Source: Hydrogenoanaerobacterium saccharovorans
GTDB taxonomy: Bacteria > Bacillota > Clostridia > Oscillospirales > Ruminococcaceae
Direction of reading: 5' to 3'
Assembly: GCF_016901815.1 (NCBI RefSeq)
Contig: NZ_JACSNR010000010.1
Span: 48,826 to 112,825 of the forward strand
Length of the DNA: 64,000 bases
Shown one piece after another: positions 24,968-32,136 of this stretch (within the stretch, counting starts at the first letter, position 1; each line of letters begins with the position of its first letter). Below the pieces are notes generated by a model. It did no database searches. It was not told the origin of the DNA and saw only the letters and a list, made by a program, of their open reading frames with translations. Position numbers and translations under genes: made by a program.

Positions 24968-24996
24968 ATTATATCAATTACAAGCAAAACTGTCAA
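24968..24996 (-). promoter_or_regulatory. Consensus promoter of the three-gene cassette
   Basis: Minus strand TTGACA (24991-24996), 17 bp, TATAAT (24968-24973): a perfect sigma-A consensus, 48 bp before the ATG. Confidence 0.85.
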
Positions 24997-24999
24997 GGA

Positions 25000-25234
25000 C
25001 CCCGCTACCCTTTTTGTTAAATTCTTTAGCTGAATAAAGTGGATCTATACTCTATTCAGAATCAAGTAATGTCTCCAGATCTTTGAAGATAATATGATAA
25101 TAGGTGGCTTTATATCAAAATTGAAGTATGCGGAAAACATATCAAAATTAGCTGTCAAAAGGCAGAAAAGGCCACGATGAAAAGATATGGAAACAGACGA
25201 TCGTTAGTTTCAATATAAAATTGGAGGGATTTTC
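25000..25234. other. AT-rich region upstream of the serine recombinase
   Basis: No gene is visible. It holds a short inverted repeat CTGAATA/TATTCAG (25030-25059) and two copies of TATCAAAATT (near 25110 and 25138). These could be recombinase sites or operators, but spacing does not match a classic res site. Confidence 0.35.
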
Positions 25235-26002
25235 ATGATTTGGGGTTACGCAAGAAAAAGTCGCCCGACACAGAACATCGAGCGACAGATCAGAAATATC
25301 AAAGCAGCATACCCGGAAGCGATCATCGTCCAGGAGGCATACACCGGAACAACCATGTCCCGGCCTGAATGGAATAAGCTGGAAAAGAGGTTGGACGCCG
25401 GCGACATGGTCGTGTTCGACAGCGTATCCCGAATGAGCCGCACCGCCCAGGAAGGGGTCGAGGTCTACAAGAAGCTCTATGATGCTGGTGTGGCACTTGT
25501 ATTTCTCAAAGAGCCGCACATCAACACCTCCGTTTTCCAGGAAGCGGCGCAGCGGCGCATCAACACGGTTATCAATACCGGCAGCATGGCCACGAACAAT
25601 TTTACGGCTGCCATCATCGAGGCCGTGAACCAGCTGCTCATTGACCTTGCCCAGGAACAGATCCGGCTGGCCTTCGACCAAGCCGAGAAGGAAGTCCTCG
25701 ACCTCCGGCAGCGTACCAGGGAAGGCATTGAGACAGCACGCTTGAATGGAAAGCAGATCGGCCATCTCAAGGGATCTACCTATACCACAAAGAAGAGCGT
25801 CCGGGCCAAGGAGCAGATCCGTAAGTACAGCCGGGCGTTCCAGGGCACGCTGGTTGACAAGGACTGCTGGAAGCTGATCGGCATTACCCCCAATACATAT
25901 TATAAGTATAAGAAGGAGATGCTTGCGGAAGTGGCCGCCGGTGGGACTACTTCCTGCGAGGATCCGTCTGAGCGTGCTGTTGAGCCGCCAGGAAGGAAAT
26001 GA
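25235..26002 (+). CDS. Small serine recombinase / resolvase family protein
   Basis: 255 residues, ATG behind GGAGGG. N-terminal resolvase domain (1-~145): IWGYARKSRPTQNIERQIR carries the catalytic Ser of the Y-x-R-x-S motif, and DAGDMVVFDSVSRMSR and the VFLKEPHINTS region follow the family pattern. A long helix (LIDLAQEQIRLAFDQAEKEVLDLRQRTREG) leads to a basic C-terminal part with a helix-turn-helix-like WKLIGITPNTYYKYKKEM. It likely resolves multimers or inverts or moves a segment. Its 3' end overlaps the convergent gene by 56 bp. Confidence 0.85.
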   Translation: MIWGYARKSRPTQNIERQIRNIKAAYPEAIIVQEAYTGTTMSRPEWNKLEKRLDAGDMVVFDSVSRMSRTAQEGVEVYKKLYDAGVALVFLKEPHINTSVFQEAAQRRINTVINTGSMATNNFTAAIIEAVNQLLIDLAQEQIRLAFDQAEKEVLDLRQRTREGIETARLNGKQIGHLKGSTYTTKKSVRAKEQIRKYSRAFQGTLVDKDCWKLIGITPNTYYKYKKEMLAEVAAGGTTSCEDPSERAVEPPGRK

Positions 26003-26576
26003 CCTTCTTTCCTGCCAGGTCCGGACTCTCCTGCTTCGGTGTGGCGTTCTTCCAGCCAGAGAACTGCGCACCGACCAGGGGAACCTCGGTCAGCGACAGG
26101 AGATACGGGGCGATCTTCGGGTCCCCATTTTTAGTCCGGCCCACTCGCAGCCGTCCCTCCACAAACTTGAATCTCCCCGGGTGGTCCAGCTTGACGCTCC
26201 GATTGTCGATGATGGACCGATAATCGTCCGGTGCCAGTGAGTCCTTCAGAAGCGAAGTCGATACCTCCCAGGGTTCAGCCAGCGGGAGCCGCTCCTCCAT
26301 GAGCTGACGGCGGAATTTCAGCTCCCGCTTCGCCTGGTGCAGCGAGGAGAAGTACATCACATCAAAGTCGATCTTCCCATACGGGGCGGTGGGCTTGTAG
26401 CGGGTCGATTTTACGCAGTAGACTTTATTGTGCATCAGCTCGAAGATGACTTTCCTCTGGAGTCGAATGAAGTCCAGCTCGTCCTCTGACTCCGGGCCGA
26501 CCTTCAGCATCCCTTCGATAAAGGAATAGAGATACAGGATCAGTTCATTTCGTGTCATGTTTTCAAAATCAATCAC
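25947..26576 (-). CDS. Hypothetical protein convergent with the recombinase
   Basis: 209 residues from GTG 26576 behind GGGAGG. Soluble; N-terminal helices, then a basic alpha/beta stretch (YFSSLHQAKRELKFRRQLMEERLPL) and FKFVEGRLRVGRTKNGDPKIAPYLLSL. Its 3' end overlaps the end of the recombinase gene on the other strand, an uncommon arrangement that could give antisense control or reflect a recent junction. Family not recognised. Confidence 0.6.
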   Translation of the reverse strand: MIDFENMTRNELILYLYSFIEGMLKVGPESEDELDFIRLQRKVIFELMHNKVYCVKSTRYKPTAPYGKIDFDVMYFSSLHQAKRELKFRRQLMEERLPLAEPWEVSTSLLKDSLAPDDYRSIIDNRSVKLDHPGRFKFVEGRLRVGRTKNGDPKIAPYLLSLTEVPLVGAQFSGWKNATPKQESPDLAGKKVISFLAAQQHAQTDPRRK

Positions 26577-26628
26577 AGTTGTTCCTCCCAGTTTTTTCTC
26601 TCATCTACATTCTATCCCAAAAAGAGAA

Positions 26629-26671
26629 AAAAGGCGACCTATTGCGTGAACAATGGGTACGCCTTTTTTAT
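26629..26671. terminator. Bidirectional terminator hairpin
   Basis: AAAAAAGGCGACCTATTG pairs with CAATGGGTACGCC with small bulges, followed by TTTTTT. It lies alone upstream of the 26576 minus gene and could stop transcription from either side. Confidence 0.6.
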
Positions 26672-26981
26672 GCTGGGGCTAAAAGAGTTGTTGGTTGCGA
26701 CCAGACCGTGGAAGGAACATCTTTCAGGCGATCGGCGCTTGTCATAAGCGCTGATCTAACCCAGCGCCTACATTGTATTTATTTTTGTGCATCATGTCAA
26801 TCTGCGGGACTGTAAATTTTATGTAAACCCGGTAAAAAAACAGATTTAGCAGACAGCTCCGCAAGGATATATTGTAAGTGAAGGGATTTTGAAAAGTAAT
26901 TGATTATAGAGAGTATGCGGATCGCAGCCGCCTGCGTCACATACCTGGCTGGTACATAAATCTGAGTGAAAGCGAAAGGAA
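26672..26981. other. Intergenic region upstream of yafQ-like toxin
   Basis: No gene is supported on either strand. It has one hairpin (GATCGGCGCTT / AAGCGCTGATC, 26731-26757) without a T run. No RelB/DinJ-type antitoxin frame is present upstream of the YafQ-like gene, where one would be expected. Confidence 0.4.
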
Positions 26982-26987
26982 ATGAAA

Positions 26988-27284
26988 ATGAACGAGAATG
27001 CTAAGAGAAAGTACACCATCGCCCCGACCACCCAATTTCGGAAGGACTGCAAAAAGGTCCAAAAGCAGAGCCGAAAAAAGGAACTGCTCCAGAAGGTAGT
27101 GGATCAAATCGCCCAGGGGAAGCCCCTGCCTGAGAAGCACCGGGACCATGAGCTTTCCGGGATCTGGACTGGATACCGGGAATGCCACATTGCTCCAGAC
27201 TGGATGCTGATCTACCGGCTCGACACAGAAGTCCTGGCTATGACGCTGGCCCGTACCGGCAGCCACAGTGATATTTTCCAATAA
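26988..27284 (+). CDS. YafQ-family mRNA interferase toxin, no antitoxin adjacent
   Basis: 98 residues (ATG 26988 has better spacing to AAAGG than ATG 26982). It matches YafQ/RelE-type toxins: QFRKDCKKVQKQ, PEKHRDHELSGIWTGYRECHIAPDWMLIYR and the C-terminal RTGSHSDIF with the catalytic His-Asp-Phe end. Such toxins cleave ribosome-bound mRNA. No cognate DinJ/RelB lies next to it; the nearest DinJ-like gene is at 29802 with its own YoeB. It may be an orphan, or neutralised by that antitoxin. Confidence 0.85.
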   Translation: MNENAKRKYTIAPTTQFRKDCKKVQKQSRKKELLQKVVDQIAQGKPLPEKHRDHELSGIWTGYRECHIAPDWMLIYRLDTEVLAMTLARTGSHSDIFQ

Positions 27285-27310
27285 GGTGCTGCAAAGATGC
27301 ATAGCCTGAT

Positions 27311-27345
27311 AAAAGAAAAAGCCGCCATTGGCGGCTTTTCTTTTA
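27311..27345. terminator. Bidirectional terminator
   Basis: AAAAGCCGCC-ATT-GGCGGCTTTT perfect hairpin with A and T flanks between the convergent YafQ-like and SSB genes. Confidence 0.85.
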
Positions 27346-27346
27346 C

Positions 27347-27811
27347 CTAAAACGGAAGATCTTGGGGATCTCCATCAATTACTTCAAACCCCGAAAAGTC
27401 AAGGTCGTCAGTATCCTTGGAACGAGGAAGCTGTTCAGGCTTTGGCGGCTGTACCGGTGCTGCCACGGACTCAGTCTGATCCGAACTCTTCCGAGTACCA
27501 CAGAACTCAAACTTGTCAACCTCAAATACCACCACCTTAACCGGGTACTGGCTACCCTCTATATTCCTTTTATAGCTGGTATAGTGGGCTTCCACAAGGA
27601 GCTCTGTTCCCTTCTGCGCTGCATACTTAGCCAGGTTTTCAGCTGTGGTACGATACGCAATAAAATCCGGATATTCTACAATCTCACCTTTTTGCGGTCC
27701 CGCATAGCGGGGACTGGCAAGAGAGAACTGACAAAACGGCAGCCCCCTCTCACTGTGCTCCAACTTGATCTCTCTGGTTAAACGCCCATGACATATCAAT
27801 TTACAAAGCAT
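27347..27811 (-). CDS. ssb: Single-stranded DNA-binding protein
   Basis: 154 residues. OB-fold SSB domain (1-~105): KLICHGRLTREIKLEHSERG, a YPDFIAYRTTAENLAKYAAQKGTELLVEAHY core and VVVFEVDKFEFCG. A Pro/Gln/Ser linker follows, then an acidic tip ending GDPQDLPF, the SSB tail that recruits partner enzymes. It coats single-stranded DNA in replication or transfer. Last gene of the four-gene operon that starts at repeat copy 6. Confidence 0.92.
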   Translation of the reverse strand: MLCKLICHGRLTREIKLEHSERGLPFCQFSLASPRYAGPQKGEIVEYPDFIAYRTTAENLAKYAAQKGTELLVEAHYTSYKRNIEGSQYPVKVVVFEVDKFEFCGTRKSSDQTESVAAPVQPPKPEQLPRSKDTDDLDFSGFEVIDGDPQDLPF

Positions 27812-27833
27812 TATTTATCCTTCTTTCTCTGTT

Positions 27834-28277
27834 TTAGAGTGGCTGTACGATTATGGCACCTTTACCATAATCCGTAAAATTCTTGGACAATGACTGCTGT
27901 ATATCATCTGAAAGGATCAAGTGAGCGATACGCTCTAATTGATTGGAAAGATCACAGACTTCATAGTCATAGATCTCTTCAGCAAATATATCAGAATACT
28001 TACTGCAGACGAATACTGCTGTTCCGACAATCTTCTGGATCGGGAAATATGGAGATATTGTAGGAATTAAAAAGTTCAGCGGAAGATCCTTTCCCAATCC
28101 ATCTTCGTCTATCAGAATCCACATGGTTTTTTCCGAGTTCATAGGAATACGCTCGATTGTTACTTTCCTTCCCAAAAGGGCTTCCCCCACATCGCTGAGA
28201 TAGGTTGCTTCAACCTTTACGGACTCGATTGATTTTCCAGGTTCTTTCTTCAGAACTCTAAAGACTCCATTTTCCAT
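27834..28277 (-). CDS. DUF3846-like protein
   Basis: 147 residues from ATG 28277 (MENGVFRVLKKEPG), 6 nt after GAGGT. The pattern DVGEALLGRKVTIERIP..MWILIDEDGLGKDLPLNFLI..KIVGTAVFV resembles DUF3846 of Clostridia mobile elements. The C-terminal part is helical. No enzymatic motif. It lies between the methyltransferase-like and SSB genes. Confidence 0.65.
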   Translation of the reverse strand: MENGVFRVLKKEPGKSIESVKVEATYLSDVGEALLGRKVTIERIPMNSEKTMWILIDEDGLGKDLPLNFLIPTISPYFPIQKIVGTAVFVCSKYSDIFAEEIYDYEVCDLSNQLERIAHLILSDDIQQSLSKNFTDYGKGAIIVQPL

Positions 28278-28292
28278 TTTCATACCTCACTT

Positions 28293-29087
28293 TCAACAAT
28301 TAAAAGGCATATCATCCTCAAGCTCGTCTGCCCGGGCGCTGACTGTCGTTTGACAGGGCTGCTCCAAATAGCAGAGTCTATACCATGGCATCAGCCAATA
28401 CTTGGAGAGGTCCGTTTCATCTTCCCGGATCGGGTCGCTGAGAGTATCCCCAATTTTGATGAGTCCACAGCATCCAAGGATCGAGAGCTGGATATAACCC
28501 ATCAGTCCTGCGATCGGGTCGATGTCCTGGCCTATCACGACGACATGATCAATCCATTGGAGTTCTGGATGTGCCTCATTAAGAGCATAGGCAATGTTGT
28601 TCACTCCGGCAATCAGAGTTGCACACGCCCCACAGGCAGGGTCGTTCAGATAGAACATCCCCTGCTGCTCGATCATACTCACCGAATTTTGGCACGAAAT
28701 CATTGAGATAAGTTTACAGATATTGTACGGCGTAAAGTATTGCCCGGTCCAGTGGTTATTCAGGCCCAGGTTCATAAAGATCTCGCCAAGGAAATCCTGG
28801 TCAGGATTTTTGCCCAGTTCTATGGCTACCACATCAAGCAGGTGGTGCATCAATGCAACCTCCTCGCAAGTGAAATTCCGGGCGATCTCATTATAGGTGC
28901 GGGTCCGTTCCGGGGCGTTTGCCTGATCGTGCAAGTTGGAAAGCGCTATGGCATTGAGCATCACGAATGCCTGCCAGACCTTCCACAGATCGTATTTCCC
29001 ATTGCCAATAGAACAGATTACCTTAGTGAAGTACGCATACGGATCTGGAGCGCCGGATCTGCTTACCATTTTCCTTACCTTCTTCAT
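28293..29087 (-). CDS. N6-adenine methyltransferase-like protein lacking motif IV
   Basis: 264 residues from ATG 29087 (MKKVRKMVSRSG) behind GGAGAAA. The HsdM-type AdoMet-binding half is present: GQYFTPYNICKLISMIS (motif X region) and LNDPACGACATLIAG (motif I, DPACGxG with Ala for the second Gly), then VVIGQDIDPIAGLMGYIQLSILG. The catalytic NPPY motif is absent and the protein ends soon after. It may bind AdoMet or DNA without methylating, as do other short plasmid-borne relatives. Second gene of the copy-6 operon. Confidence 0.75.
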   Translation of the reverse strand: MKKVRKMVSRSGAPDPYAYFTKVICSIGNGKYDLWKVWQAFVMLNAIALSNLHDQANAPERTRTYNEIARNFTCEEVALMHHLLDVVAIELGKNPDQDFLGEIFMNLGLNNHWTGQYFTPYNICKLISMISCQNSVSMIEQQGMFYLNDPACGACATLIAGVNNIAYALNEAHPELQWIDHVVVIGQDIDPIAGLMGYIQLSILGCCGLIKIGDTLSDPIREDETDLSKYWLMPWYRLCYLEQPCQTTVSARADELEDDMPFNC

Positions 29088-29104
29088 AATTTTTCTCCTT
29101 TCTG

Positions 29105-29386
29105 TCATGCCCATTGACGGGCCTTCAAATATTCTTCAGTATGAGCTGGGACGGGATACTGCGAGCATCGATGCCGGCGATACCCACGCAGTCCATCCGG
29201 GTGACTTCTTCCCCTGCGCATATCCCCGTTCTGATCCACAAAGGTCTGCTGGCTGGAGTCATCAGGGACAAAGCAGACAGCGTCCGGCTCTACCGGGATC
29301 GACCTTCCGCTCTTCTTCTGCCGGATCCATTTGATTTCCCGATGGCAGAACGCACAGTAACATTTCTTTCGGTTCGGGTTGTACAT
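29105..29386 (-). CDS. Small zinc-ribbon-like protein
   Basis: 93 residues from ATG 29386 (MYNPNRKKCYCAFCHREIKW). A CxCxxC group near residues 9-14 and a later HRC suggest a small zinc site; the rest is basic and Arg/His-rich (RRGRSHPDGLRGYRRHRC), consistent with nucleic-acid binding. First gene after repeat copy 6. Family not recognised. Confidence 0.55.
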   Translation of the reverse strand: MYNPNRKKCYCAFCHREIKWIRQKKSGRSIPVEPDAVCFVPDDSSQQTFVDQNGDMRRGRSHPDGLRGYRRHRCSQYPVPAHTEEYLKARQWA

Positions 29387-29414
29387 AGACATTTCTCCTT
29401 TTCTTCAGTTTTTT

Positions 29415-29631
29415 ATGTAAAAAGGCACCCGCTACAAGTAGCAGGCGCCTTGGATTTTCGTATAACAAAAAGGCACGACCGGTCCCCAAAAGGGCGCAAT
29501 CGTGCCTAATTCTTTGTATCCTTCCGGCAACTGGATCAGCTGCCGCACTTTGCTGTTCCCAATGCAGGGAATCAGCGGTCATTTCATCTGTGATGATGGT
29601 ATTGTATCCCTTTTTACTGCATACTGTCAAG
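29415..29631 (-). promoter_or_regulatory. Promoter-attenuator repeat, copy 6 of 6
   Basis: Minus strand: TTGACA (29625-29630), 18 bp, TACAAT (29601-29606). The first terminator stem has CACGA/TCGTG instead of CATGA/TCATG. The second has GCTAC/GTAGC instead of GCTGC/GCAGC. Both are compensated base-pair changes. It drives the zinc protein, methyltransferase-like, DUF3846 and SSB genes. Confidence 0.85.
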
Positions 29632-29750
29632 CCGGGAGTAAAACGGCTCTGGAAATGCCTTTACGGCATCGTTGCAGATGAGAAGCATGCGGAGCAAAAC
29701 AGATTTGGTATAAGATTCGTGAAATAATTGTAAATTGTAATGCCAATGTG

Positions 29751-29779
29751 TTGTATTTGACTACATGGCAGCGTATAAT
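29751..29779 (+). promoter_or_regulatory. Promoter of the DinJ-YoeB module
   Basis: TTGTAT (29751-29756), 17 bp, TATAAT (29774-29779), 22 bp before the antitoxin ATG. Confidence 0.6.
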
Positions 29780-29801
29780 AGAACCATAAGGAGGCGATAC
29801 A

Positions 29802-30068
29802 ATGGCAAGTTTGAATATGCGGATTGACGATGACCTGAAAGCAGCTGTCGATCTGATCTGCGATAATATCGGTATCACCACCACCGCCGCTGTGACAATG
29901 TTTCTCAAGCAGATGGTGCGAGTGAACGGGCTTCCCTTTGAGGTAAAAGCTGACCCGTTTTACAGCGCAGAGAACATGGCGGCCCTGGCGCAGTCGCTGG
30001 CTCAGCTCAAAAATGGCAAGGTAGTGGAAAAGAGCCTTGCGGAATTGGAGAGCATGGCAAATGGGTAA
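29802..30068 (+). CDS. RelB/DinJ-family antitoxin
   Basis: 88 residues, ATG behind AAGGAGG. N-terminal ribbon-helix-helix (MASLNMRIDDDLKAAVDLICDNIGITTTAAVTMFLKQMV) typical of DinJ/RelB, which binds its own promoter and neutralises the toxin through the C-terminal part. It overlaps the YoeB-type toxin gene by 8 bp, so antitoxin is translated first. Confidence 0.9.
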   Translation: MASLNMRIDDDLKAAVDLICDNIGITTTAAVTMFLKQMVRVNGLPFEVKADPFYSAENMAALAQSLAQLKNGKVVEKSLAELESMANG

Positions 30069-30324
30069 TCTGACCTTTACAGAAAAAGCCTGGGACGATT
30101 ACAATTACTGGCTCACCCAGGACCGGAAAACGCTGCGGCGGATCAATCAGCTGCTGGCAGACATCCAGCGAAACGGATATACCGGCATCGGCAAACCGGA
30201 GCCGTTAAAGGGTAATTTGTCCGGCCTATGGTCTCGCCGGATCGATGAGATAAACCGCCTGGTTTATGTGATTGAAAATGCCAGCGTGAAGATCATTTCC
30301 TGCCGGACGCACTACGGCGAATAG
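30061..30324 (+). CDS. yoeB: Txe/YoeB-family mRNA interferase toxin
   Basis: 87 residues from ATG 30061 (MGNLTFTEKAWDDYNYW). YoeB signature: W-x-x-x..DRKTLRRINQLLADI, GIGKPEPLKGNLSGLWSRRIDEINRLVYVIE and the C-terminal CRTHYG with catalytic His-Tyr. It cleaves mRNA at the ribosome. Paired here with a DinJ-like rather than a YefM-like antitoxin, a known mixed combination. Confidence 0.92.
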   Translation: MGNLTFTEKAWDDYNYWLTQDRKTLRRINQLLADIQRNGYTGIGKPEPLKGNLSGLWSRRIDEINRLVYVIENASVKIISCRTHYGE

Positions 30325-30326
30325 GC

Positions 30327-30364
30327 AAAAAAAGAGCGGGGGCTTTGCGCCCCCGCCTTTTTTG
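30327..30364. terminator. Bidirectional terminator between two TA modules
   Basis: GCGGGGGC-TTTGC-GCCCCCGC hairpin flanked by A and T runs, between convergent YoeB and HigA genes. Confidence 0.85.
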
Positions 30365-30368
30365 TTCT

Positions 30369-30665
30369 CTATCGCTGGTCATACGGCAGAAATTCGATTT
30401 TGACACGCATACCCATGCCGGCAGCCAGCCTTTGAAGCGTCCGCACAGAGGGATTTCCATTCCCACTTTCCAGCTTGCTGATGTCCGCCTGGGCAATGCC
30501 TGTTTTCTCCGAAAGCTGTTTCTGTGTCAGGCCGCTGCTCTTCCGGGCGTCAATGATCGCCTGCATGATCGAGAACTCCGCTTCCAGGGCTTCATATTCT
30601 GCCCGGAACTCCGGGTCCTGAAGCTGTTCTTCCACAAAATTTCTGAAACTTGCGTTTTCGGCCAT
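30369..30665 (-). CDS. higA: XRE-family antitoxin (HigA-like)
   Basis: 98 residues from ATG 30665 (MAENASFRNFVEEQL) behind AAAGGGG; the longer TTG start overlaps the toxin. The helix-turn-helix spans about 38-90: KSSGLTQKQLSEKTGIAQADISKLESGNGNPSVRTLQRLAAGMG. It lies after its toxin gene, the HigBA order, and should neutralise HigB and repress the operon. Confidence 0.88.
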   Translation of the reverse strand: MAENASFRNFVEEQLQDPEFRAEYEALEAEFSIMQAIIDARKSSGLTQKQLSEKTGIAQADISKLESGNGNPSVRTLQRLAAGMGMRVKIEFLPYDQR

Positions 30666-30667
30666 TG

Positions 30668-31021
30668 TCAATTCCCCTTTCTGCTCAGATAATCTTCCCT
30701 GTACCGCTTGGCCTTTTCAATCTCGGCGGGCGGCGTTTTCTGCGTCTTTTTGATAAACCCATTTGTCAGGACCACAGTCCGGCCCACCACAAAGAAATAA
30801 AGCACCCGGGATATATCGGACCCCACCTTTGCCCGCAGTTCAAAGATCCCATCACCCAATGACTTGGAATAAGGTTCCCGCAGGTCTATCCCGTTGTGTT
30901 CCAGCAGCTCCACCGTGCGGACCATCTTGGCCCGCATTTTGGGTTCCAGGCTCAGTATAAAATCCCGTGCCGGGAATGTTCCGTCCGCCTTGCCGTAAAA
31001 AATAACCTCAAAACCCTCCAC
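30668..31021 (-). CDS. higB: HigB/Gp49-like toxin
   Basis: 117 residues from GTG 31021 (VEGFEVIFYGKADG) behind AAAGGCGG; the earlier GTG at 31039 has no ribosome binding site. Matches the phage-derived Gp49/HigB family: PARDFILSLEPKMRAKMVRTVELLEHNG, SKSLGDGIFELRAKVGSDISRVLYFFVVGRTVVLTNGFIKKTQKTP. A ribosome-dependent RNase in known relatives. Confidence 0.88.
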   Translation of the reverse strand: MEGFEVIFYGKADGTFPARDFILSLEPKMRAKMVRTVELLEHNGIDLREPYSKSLGDGIFELRAKVGSDISRVLYFFVVGRTVVLTNGFIKKTQKTPPAEIEKAKRYREDYLSRKGN

Positions 31022-31062
31022 CGCAGAACCGCCTTTCACAATATGGGATAAATCCTATTATT

Positions 31063-31091
31063 ATTGTATGGGATATAGCCTATATTGTCAA
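31063..31091 (-). promoter_or_regulatory. higBA promoter with palindromic operator
   Basis: Minus strand TTGACA (31086-31091), 17 bp, TACAAT (31063-31068). The spacer holds the palindrome ATATAGGCTATAT, a likely HigA operator. Confidence 0.8.
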
Positions 31092-31143
31092 GAGCTTTCG
31101 GTAACGATGCCATCATCAATCAAAATTGTTTTTCTCGTTGCTA

Positions 31144-32028
31144 TCATTCCAATATTTCTTTCACAGTATGAGGGCCGGAATTGTACTTTCTAAAATACTT
31201 ACCGTATTTTTCAATGGCAGTCTTTATGTTCGGTGCAGGCTGCTGCACACCCTTCACATCAAGGTAGCTTGGCTGGAGCATCTGAGAAGGGTCATCCGCA
31301 AAAGCCCCACCGAAACACGCCATATCAAACATCTGCCCTGTTTCGGAATTACAGAAATGAGAAGCACTTATCTGTTCATTTATAGAACCCACATCATCTA
31401 CCAGCCCAAAGCCAGATATATCATACCCGTCTCTGTAAATATCCCGCAAAGCGAAAAACAGGAGGTATGTACGGTCATCACAAATTTCCAGGAATGCGGG
31501 ATATAGATATTCGGCGCAAGCACCGTTTTCCAGATCATATTCCTCCGAGAGCCAGAATACATCCGTTAAATCAAAGTTCCAGTATTGTGTGCCGAGAAAA
31601 TCCTGAATCAGTTTTTGAAGGTCGCTGTTATCGGTGTTCCGTAGTAGGATTCTTGCACACTGGATAATGCCCGTTCTTTCACTCTCCAATACTTGATCGA
31701 AAAGTTCTGCATACTCAGGCAGCTGCTTCAGGACATATTCCCACTCTGTTCTGATTGCAGCCTTTTGCTCTGCTGCATTTTGAGAAAAGTCACTCTGCGT
31801 GGCAAGCAGCGTGAAGATTGATTCTTCCAGGCACCGCTTGAAAAGATCTTCCGGGGAGTCTATCTATTCACAAGAGGAGATGTTAGCCATTCCCGCCTCA
31901 TTAACAGGAATCCACAGATAACCGATCTTCTCATAGAAAAACAGATCCCATCCCCATTCAAAGCCTTTGAAACCTGAAAGAGCATCGTCTACTCGTCTTA
32001 TTTCCGGATTGCATGGTTTATAGAACAT
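31144..32028 (-). pseudogene. Hypothetical gene with an in-frame TAG stop
   Basis: A single frame of 295 codons begins at ATG 32028 (MFYKPCNPEIRRVDDALSGF) and is coding-like on both sides of a TAG at 31864-31866. The 5' part has 54 codons; the 3' part continues IDSPEDLFKRCLEESIFTLLATQ to a C-terminus ending HTVKEILE. AT-richer than neighbours, with aromatic- and acid-rich motifs (FKGFEWGWDLFFYEK, YWNFDLTDVFWLSEEYD). The upstream part has a site (GGAGAAATCATT). It may be an inactivated cargo gene, for example an immunity-type protein. Amber readthrough or a sequencing error are alternatives. Confidence 0.6.
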
Positions 32029-32059
32029 AATGATTTCTCCTTATTTTCAAATTCAAAGT

Positions 32060-32125
32060 CTATGCAGCAAGGCATAAGCTGGCTTATGCCCTGCTGCATA
32101 GACCACAGCTGTGCTGTGATCTATG
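32060..32125 (-). other. Two strong hairpins downstream of the sortase gene
   Basis: A 42 nt hairpin (CTATGCAGCA pairing with TGCTGCATAG, inner GGCATAAG/CTTATGCC, 32060-32101) overlaps a second (ATAGATCACAGC/GCTGTGGTCTAT, 32098-32125). There is no T run, so they may be an RNA-stability or processing element at the 3' end of the adhesin-sortase transcript, or mutually exclusive structures. Confidence 0.5.
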
Positions 32126-32136
32126 GTTTTAGAAAG

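Noticed and set aside
26846..27052. Minus-strand 68-codon frame with a hydrophobic segment
   Set aside because: It overlaps the well-supported YafQ-like gene and its start has no convincing ribosome binding site.
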